This document shows, in pieces, positions 57,266 through 64,000 of a stretch of 64,000 nt of DNA; position 1 is the stretch's first letter, and each line of letters begins with the position of its first letter. Origin of the DNA: Onchocerca volvulus (taxonomy: Eukaryota > Nematoda > Chromadorea > Rhabditida > Onchocercidae); contig HG738137.1 of assembly GCA_000499405.2 (NCBI GenBank), positions 13,881,661 to 13,945,660 of the forward strand, in the 5' to 3' direction. The translations under genes and the position numbers were made by a program. The notes under the pieces were generated by a model. It saw only the letters and a list, made by a program, of their open reading frames with translations. It made no database searches and had not been told where the DNA came from.

Positions 57266-58585
57266 ATGATGCAACATTTGCAAATATCATCACTATCATC
57301 ATCATCATTAATACAATCACCACCACCACCATCATCATCATCACCACCACTACCATTAACGCCAGTGACATTATCAGCACAACCATTATCATCATCATCA
57401 TCATTATCATTATTATCACAATCACAACTACGACGATCATCATCAGCCATACGATTGCAACAAAAGCAACAATTATTTCGTGAATTCAAATCGCATGCTG
57501 CGGAAAATCCATGGATGCAAGTAAGAAACTGTAAAAAATTTTAAATTCTTGTTATGCTACTTTTCATTTTTCTTTTTGATTTTAATTTGTTCAAAATTAT
57601 TTTTTCTTTTCTTCTCCCATTCCCTCTCTTTTTCTTTCCATAATTATGTATATATAAGTAGATTATAGTATGATAGAAAAATTTTCATGCTTTTTTTTGC
57701 ATACATTTTCAGCATATTTATTCACTATGCAACAATTTACACTCTTAAAAGTTTTAAATAAAGCGATAGATAAATTGAATATTTTTGAATGTATTTAATA
57801 AAAAAAAAAACAAAACAAAAACAAAAACGAAAAGAAAGGTAGTAAATTAAATCACAATTAAATTTTTCATATTTATATACTCTCTTATCAATTTGTAGGC
57901 GAAAAAATTCAAAGTATTATTCTTAAGACTTTTTTTAATTGTCATGATTAGATTCTTTATATTTATATATGTGTTTATCAATTTTTTTAGGAAAAAAAAA
58001 ATTAAATTATTATTCATAAGATTCTTGCAATTTATAATGCTTTCTTTGACAAAAAACGCAAATTAAAAAATAAAAAGCATATTTTTATGCTTGAAATTGC
58101 TCGCAAAAGGCGCCTTTTTCTTACTTTTTTTTTTTTCTTTGATAACGAAATGTCACATCAAAATAATGATTGATTTGAATGGAAGATGAATTTAATTAGC
58201 ATTTACATCATCGTTTTGATCATTTGATGCAATTATCATTTCAATATTTTTAGTTTTTGATAAAAAAAACAAGCAATGTTAATTTCAAGATTATTGATCT
58301 CATTTATAACTAAACCAATAGTTTATATACACATATATAAATTTCTTAATTGATTTATTCAATTTTATCAATGATTGTGCTACTCCGTTCAATCTAAAAA
58401 TTAAGATGTCTCAAAAGTTTTCCCGCGAGTTCTTGTAATGCTTGTTTCCGACATTTAACCAATCTTTTTCATCATTCTTTGCTAATATAAAATTAGGAAA
58501 CTGCTGCATTTTTTTGTCAAAGTGATGAAAAGATCAAAAATCGCAATGAACAATTCACATTCTTCTCGGCCATTTTCACACATCA
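57266..58585 (+). CDS. Two uncertain exons upstream of the stomatin gene (Ser/Pro-rich low-complexity start)
   Basis: Exon 57266-57520 starts MMQHLQISSL, runs through Ser- and Pro-rich residues encoded by an (ATC)/(CAC) microsatellite, then becomes ordinary sequence (RLQQKQQLFREFKSHAAENP, WMQ) ending at an excellent donor CAA|GTAAGA in phase 0. A second open block 58497-58585 has good AG and GT borders (ETAAFFCQSDEKIKNRNEQF...) and joins in phase 0, but ends in phase 2, which does not fit the next stomatin exon at 59353 (phase 0). So either an exon is missing, or this is a separate or alternative transcript. Some stomatins such as MEC-2 do have long extra N-termini. No recognisable domain. 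Confidence 0.35.
57290..57432. repeat. (ATC)/(CAC) trinucleotide repeat within an open frame
   Basis: A compound ATC, CAC, CCA repeat of about 140 bases. All six frames are largely open, so coding potential cannot be judged from frame length here. Confidence 0.9.
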
Positions 58586-59352
58586 GTAAGTAGGCTTAAA
58601 TTTTGATTCCAATTTACGACAAATTGTAATTAATTAACCATTTGCAAATTGAAGTGCTAGATTTTGAAGTTGACAAATTAAAATTTTTTTTTTTCAATCA
58701 ATGTTATCAATTTTAAGATTAAAAAAAAAAAAAAGAAAATGATAAAGAATCGAATGAATTGGATTTCCGTTTTTAAATGATCCAGTGATGTTTGCTCAAA
58801 TTTAAGTGGGAGCCGAAAAATTATTACTTTTTCTGAAAAATTGATTACAGAACTTTTGTTATCATTTCTGATTTTATTCATTTTATTTTGTTTTTTGTTT
58901 CTAATATTAAATAATAAAATCCCTCCATTAATTTGGCTTATTAATTAAGTATAAATAGTTGAAACATAATTTAAATTAAAAGTAAAAATGTGATTATCTT
59001 TATTGTTCATTTCGAATTTCTGGAAGGAAATCGGAATGTGCAGAAATAAAAGTATTGATGTTAAGATATCAATTTTTATCAATTCAACTTTCAAATTTTT
59101 AATCAGACTAATCATAAATATTCTATATATTAATTTTTGTCAGGCCAAATAAATAAGTTCTGCTGTAGCTTTAATAAGATTTCGAATATTATGCATCAAT
59201 ATAATTTTGCAAGTAAATATCCGAGCCATAAGTGGATTTAATCATCGAATAAATTGGTATTTGGCTATAAAATATTGCTAGAAGAGAGAAGAGAAGTCTG
59301 AAAAAAAAAAGCCTCTTATTATCATATATATTATATTTTAAACTAATTTTAG

Positions 59353-62300
59353 GATGTTATCGAAAATATGCCAGTTCGAGCGCGAACTCAAAGTTGGCTC
59401 ATTCGAACTCGTCATTTACTTGATAATTCAAAAGTGTGTTAGAATTAATTTTTATCTCTGTATAATATTAAAAAAAGATTTCATTGAAATTAATCAAAAA
59501 TTTTGAAGAAATGAAAAATTTTTTCGATATTTATATAAATATAACATTTGAATAAATTAGATAAATTAAATGTGATAAGAAAGAATGATAATGTCACAGA
59601 ACTGTTTATTATTTTAAAAAAAAAAAAAAAAAAGGAAGATTATTGTGTGATTTAAAAATTTTCAATTATACATAAAAAAGTATATATGTATATTAGATTG
59701 GTGCAAAGGCAAACTACATTTGTTGTGTAAACTTTTTCTCCTTCGTTTACATGCAATTTAATCACAACAATCTTAATTACAGTAATTTGTGTATGTGTGT
59801 GTGTGTGTATTTGACATTTCAAACAAATTAGGAAAGTAAAAATTCCAATAAATGGACAGTTCATAAACTAACAATTTGAAAAAATTGTGTTTTGAGATAT
59901 TACCTTCGATTAATTCACGCAGCAATAGCGAAATATTTCATTATAAAATTGTGACGTACGACGAAAAGTGTAATATAATGTGCGATGAAAAGTGCATCAT
60001 ATTTTGGTGCAACTACAACAAACTATCTCAGTGAATGAATGAAGAAATTCAAAAAGTACTTCCTAAAATTGCAATCGCATATGGATGAAGTGACGGCGAT
60101 TGTTTGAATAACATGCGTCATTTAAGGATTCTGAATCCTATTGAAATTATCTACATCTAAGAAGTTTGCACAGCAAATCGATAAGATGAAGACTGCTCGG
60201 CTTTCATCCGATATCGGTTTTGCAAAATGAATCAAGATTTTTCCAGAGTAAACGTCTAACCAAATTATCATTTGGACAATCAACACATCAAAATTGGACG
60301 AATTGGTCGTCATAATGTTGTCTCATCCGTAATACACAACCTAATTTATCCATCATTTTCTCAGTCATCTTCAATTTTAATGAATTTATGGAGGAATGTT
60401 TTGGGGATTAGCCGATAATCGAAAATAATTTCCAAAATTTCGATGAATATCTGAATGTAATTTTGAATCGTTAATGTTGCAAAATAAATAAACTTTTTTC
60501 TCATTGTCGAAAATGTATTACTTGTCAAATAGTTCCTTTTTTTTTTTGATCAATAAAAATATTTTAAATTTAGTTAGAATAATTTGAAATTAAAATAGTT
60601 CAAAAGTATTATTGCTTCTGCACCAATTTAATATATAATATACATGCATATGCAGATCACAATTTCGATGTTCAAATAAAAAAGCGATTTAGAATATCTA
60701 GCCATCGCATAGATTGTTTTATTGCCTCGTCGGCTAATATTTTAATTCAATTTTTTTTTCTTTAATTTGGGCATTAATTTCAATAAAAATCCGAATAAAA
60801 TGAATTTCATTTCAAGTTGCAATATATTATTAAGTTATTTATTAAAATGCAATCAATTTCAGAAAAAAAAGCCTTTTATATCGTCATGTCTTTACATACT
60901 TTCAGTGATACTTGTAGTTATCACTTTCCCATTTTGTTTGCCATTTTGCTTAAAAATAATCAGGTTTGTTTACATTTTCAACAAATTTTCTCATTATGTT
61001 AATTGAAGTTAATTAACGCTAATAGCTTAAAAAGATTCTAATTTGTTTATTTGATTGTTTATCTAAAAACGTTAATTGAAAACTTTCAAAACTTTTTCTT
61101 TCAATTTCAATACTTGAAATATGCAAAAAGTTTCAATTTTTTTTTTTTTTTTGAATTAATTGCAGAGAATATGAGCGAGCAGTGGTTATGAGACTTGGAC
61201 GCCTTATTAAGGGTGGTACCAAAGGACCAGGATTATTTTTTGCCATGCCTTGCATTGATACATTTCATGTTGTATGAATTTTTTATTTTTCTTTTAAGAT
61301 TTCAATTCAAAAATTCTTTACCTTTCAAAATTCAAATATTTTTTTATCTATCAAAGTATAAATCTTTGTTTTAAAAATAAAAAAAAATTTAGCAATTTTT
61401 CAAAAAAAATTTGCAACAATTGTGCAAATAAATGTTAAAATTTCTTGTTTTTTTTTTTTTTTTTTCATATTCTTTCTTCTATTTGCAATAAATCGAAAAT
61501 TAATTAATTTATATTTGCCTTTTTGCAATAGCATGTTTTTTACAGGTCGATTTACGGGTTTTTTCGTTTGATGTGCCACCACAAGAAATTCTTAGTCGTG
61601 ATTCAGTTACAGTATCTGTTGAAGCAGTAATCTATTTTCGAGTCAATAATCCAGTAATATCTGTAACAAATGTTAATGATGCACAATTTAGTACGAAACT
61701 TTTAGCACAAACAACACTTCGAAATGTGCTTGGTACTCGAACACTCAGTGAAATGCTTAGCGAACGTGATAATATAGCTAATGTTATTTTTTATTTATAA
61801 TTAATATTAAAAAAAAAGTTTTAGTTTTTTTTTTTTAAATTTCATTACTAATGCAATTTACAAATTTATTGTATAATTTAATTTACTTTCCATTATCATA
61901 TTTATTCATTTATTTAATTTCTTTTATTAAATAAAAGTTCTTAAACTTTTGCGGTAAATTTATTTAGAATTAAATTTGAATTTGAATATTTAGTAATATA
62001 AAAATCAGAAAAATTCTTTTACGTTAGAACAAAAGTGCATCTAGTTTTGTTTAATTTTGAAATTAAAAAAAAATTCCTCTACTTCGAAAAAAGAAAGAAA
62101 TACGTAATTTTATTTAATTCAGTCATAATTTGATTTACTTTCCATATTTATTCATTCATTTACTTTTTATTTTTTAAATTGAAGTAACTTTTATTCTTTT
62201 TTTTTTGAAATTTTGCGATAAAATTATTTGGAATTAAATTGATTTAAATATTTGACAACTTAAAATTAAGAAAAAATTCTTTTCAAGGAAAGATATGACT

Positions 62301-63369
62301 CGATTACTTTGATAAGTTTAATATGATGATATTTATAGGTGATTGAAAAAGTTTTGGAAGAAGGAACGGAACCGTGGGGTGTTCAAGTTCAACGAGTTGA
62401 AATTAAAGATATTCGTTTACCTTGCGAATTGATGCGATCAATGGCTACTGAAGCTGAAGCAGCTCGTGATGCTCGCTCCCTTATCATTCTCGCAGATGGC
62501 GAACGTCAAGCATCATGGTTAGTTTTCAATTTTTAAATTTTTGTAAAACTCAATTTCTTCTTTTTTCTGACTAATTTAATGAAAATAAATTTGTCAATTT
62601 TTCATCTAAAAGAAGCACCAAACACTATCGTTATTTTCAGTTTTAAATTCGTTTTAAATTGAAATCTTTATTTTTTAAATGACTTAATGAAAATAATGGA
62701 TTCGTTATTTCCTACCGAAAAGTAATATCAGGTATTATTAGTTTCATTTTTACTTAATTTTTCTTTTTAATAAGATTTTTTTCAATTAATTCAATAAAAA
62801 TAACAAATTTATCTGTTTCTTATCCAAAAGAAGAGTAAAGCATTATTGTAAATTACTTTTTTCAAATTGTTTCTGAATTAATTTCCTTCTTTTTCTGACT
62901 AGTATAATAAAAATAAATTTGTCTATTTCTTAACCCAAAGAAAGCAATGATATACATATTTTAGATAAAAGTGATAGAGAGAAAAAAATTTTTTTTTTTA
63001 AAGAAACTTCAAATTTTAGTAATTTTTGTACTCATCCAAAAAGAGCAATGGGATGAATTGTTTAGATATAAATAATAGAAAGAAAAACAAAGTGTAACTT
63101 AAAACTTTTTTTAATGAATTTCGATAATTATATTAATTATCAATTATAGTCTAAATTTCAATAATTATATTATTTATCCACTTTTTAGGTCATTAGCTGA
63201 AGCTGCATCAACAATCGGTTCAAGTAGCGTTTCATTACAGCTTCGATATTTGCAAACTTTAACACGTGTAGCAGCAGAGCATAATTCAACTATTGTTATT
63301 CCGATACCTATAGAAGTTGCAAGATATTTTGCTAAGAAATGGAGTAAATTAACTGCCAAAAATTCATAA
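59353..63369 (+). CDS. Stomatin-family (SPFH/band 7) membrane protein
   Basis: Exons 59353-59433 (ATG 59368), 60863-60963, 61166-61271, 61546-61782, 62339-62517 and 63189-63369 join in phase to a 289-residue protein. A short basic N-terminus is followed by a hydrophobic hairpin (about 31-55, with the Pro residues typical of the bend) and then the SPFH domain: [70 protein letters not shown]. The C-terminal stretch has [20 protein letters not shown]. Stomatins bind cholesterol and tune DEG/ENaC channels or innexins at the inner face of the plasma membrane; nematodes have about ten (MEC-2, UNC-1, UNC-24, STO series), and I cannot assign the paralogue. Odd points are [11 protein letters not shown] where most members have a Lys/Arg-ending form, and a strong AG right before the start, a possible spliced-leader site. 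Confidence 0.92.
59693..60631 (+). mobile_element. Decayed mariner transposon with inverted termini and TA flanks (copy 2), in stomatin intron
   Basis: The left end TTAGATTGGTGCAAAGGCAA (from 59693) matches the inverted right end (TTAAATTGGTGCAGAAGCAA read from 60631). Both are flanked by TA (59691-59692 and 60632-60633), as expected of mariner/Tc1 target duplication. Interior frames still read as transposase pieces in order: KVLPKIAIA and LRILNPIE (60040-60140), [20 protein letters not shown] (about 60152-60211) and [13 protein letters not shown] (about 60285-60330). Many stops. The full length, 939 bases, is shorter than an intact mariner (about 1.3 kb), so parts have been lost. It lies between stomatin exons 1 and 2. 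Confidence 0.85.
61810..62335. repeat. Diverged tandem duplication in stomatin intron 4
   Basis: AATTTAATTTACTTTCCATT...TTTGCGGTAAATTTATTTAGAATTAAATT (about 61875-61975) recurs as AATTTGATTTACTTTCCATA...TTTGCGATAAAATTATTTGGAATTAAATT (about 62128-62240). Period about 255 bases. Confidence 0.65.
62535..63070. repeat. Degenerate tandem array in stomatin intron 5, about four units of 120-130 bp
   Basis: Units contain TTCTGACTAATTTAATGAAAATAAATTTGT, TTTCTTATCCAAAAGAAGA and AAAGCA(T/A), with copies near 62560, 62680, 62790 and 62895. Confidence 0.65.
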
Positions 63370-63890
63370 TTTTAATTGTCTTTGAAATAATGAAAAATTT
63401 TGAAAAAAAAAAATTATTTGGAAATTTCGGAAGGTTTTTGCTCTAAAAATTTTAATTTTCTGGATGAAATATTTATCTAAAAGTATACAAAAATAAGTTA
63501 TATTTGGTTGCTTTTTATTTTTTGTTTTTGTTAGAGAAAAGTAATAAATTAAATTTGAAATAAGTATAAATTTATGGATTGAAAATTGGGCGATAAACAG
63601 TCCTTCATGGCAAACGCATATATGAATACAGTATATAGTTCAAAATTTTCTGAATGCTTTATTTTTTATTATTGCAGAATGACTTTTGAATTTTTGCGAA
63701 TTTTTTAACGATGACAGCATTGCAAAGCTAAACAACAAACTTTTTTTCAATTGAATTTTGACTGTAAAATAATATAATGATAAATTCTAGAATCTTTTAT
63801 GACACATCTGTGTTTTCGTTGCATGCAGTTATTACAATTGCACGGAATATCAAAAACAAAAAAAAAAGAAAGAAAGAAAAAAAAAGGAAA
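63370..63890. other. 3' flank of the stomatin gene
   Basis: Presumed 3' UTR and intergenic DNA. A short purine repeat (AAAGAAAGAAAG) lies at about 63860-63885. No clean AATAAA close to the stop. Confidence 0.4.
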
Positions 63891-63898
63891 ATTTAATA

Positions 63899-64000
63899 CT
63901 GCAATTACCGAAGTTATGCTCAAAGTATCATCACTGTCGTAGAAGAAAAGTTTTTGTGAAGGATCTTTGTGAATTGGAAATTGGGAGGGATTGGATTTGT
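63899..64000 (+). other. Open, higher-complexity end of window, possible exon start
   Basis: A 34-codon frame is open from 63899 to the window edge (KLCSKYHHCRRRKVFVKDLC and onward), Cys- and Arg-rich and unlike the surrounding AT filler. There is no clear acceptor or start, and it is not recognised. It could be an exon of the next gene or a repeat end. Confidence 0.2.

Noticed and set aside
57246..57443. Met/Val-rich and Asp/Asn-rich minus-strand frames
   Set aside because: They are products of the ATC/GAT trinucleotide repeat on the opposite strand.

Overview
This window is a stretch of nematode nuclear DNA, very AT-rich, with long A/T homopolymers. Its genes have many small exons, GT donors and pyrimidine-rich AG acceptors. 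The gene set (Crumbs tail, Raw/OLRN-1-like protein, kynurenine aminotransferase, TIM9, stomatin) and the absence of any operon-like bacterial layout fit a parasitic, filarial-like (clade III) nematode. The species is an inference. Every gene found is on the + strand.

Layout. (1) 1-878 is the 3' end of a Crumbs-family gene (transmembrane segment, FERM-binding motif, terminal ERLI). (2) 879-34985 is a gene desert of about 34 kb in which I find no credible exon. It is built largely of decayed tandem duplications, short-unit arrays and microsatellites. It also holds one truncated mariner relic (4903-5740), one 182-bp-arm palindrome beside an ambiguous base (23878-24263), and a three-copy array with GATA-factor-like sites just upstream of the next gene (34500-34945). 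(3) 34986-41617 is an olrn-1/raw-like gene in 11 coding exons whose phases all agree, about 578 aa. (4) 41618-44630 is intergenic, with a 189-bp near-perfect tandem duplication. (5) 44631-48738 is a kynurenine aminotransferase gene in 11 exons. It has a probable mitochondrial presequence, and one extra base in an A run breaks the frame in this assembly. (6) 49550-50459 is a two-exon TIM9 gene. (7) 50460-57265 is transposon-rich: a decayed, rearranged Helitron (about 52690-54930) and a second repeat with a TAGCTGAATCGG core, then purine-rich filler and a 32-bp minisatellite. (8) 57266-58585 holds two uncertain exons, and 59353-63369 holds a complete stomatin-family gene of about 289 aa. A mariner relic with recognisable inverted termini and TA flanks (59693-60631) sits in the first intron of the stomatin gene. 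(9) The last 100 bases are of higher complexity and may start another exon.

The genes are not obviously a functional unit. They cover epithelial polarity, neuronal or p38 signalling, tryptophan catabolism, mitochondrial import and membrane-channel modulation. The most useful observations for follow-up are the GATA-site array ahead of olrn-1, the palindrome, the aminotransferase frameshift and alternative donors, the scrambled Helitron, the two related mariner copies, and the general pattern that the non-coding DNA grows by local tandem duplication and then decays.
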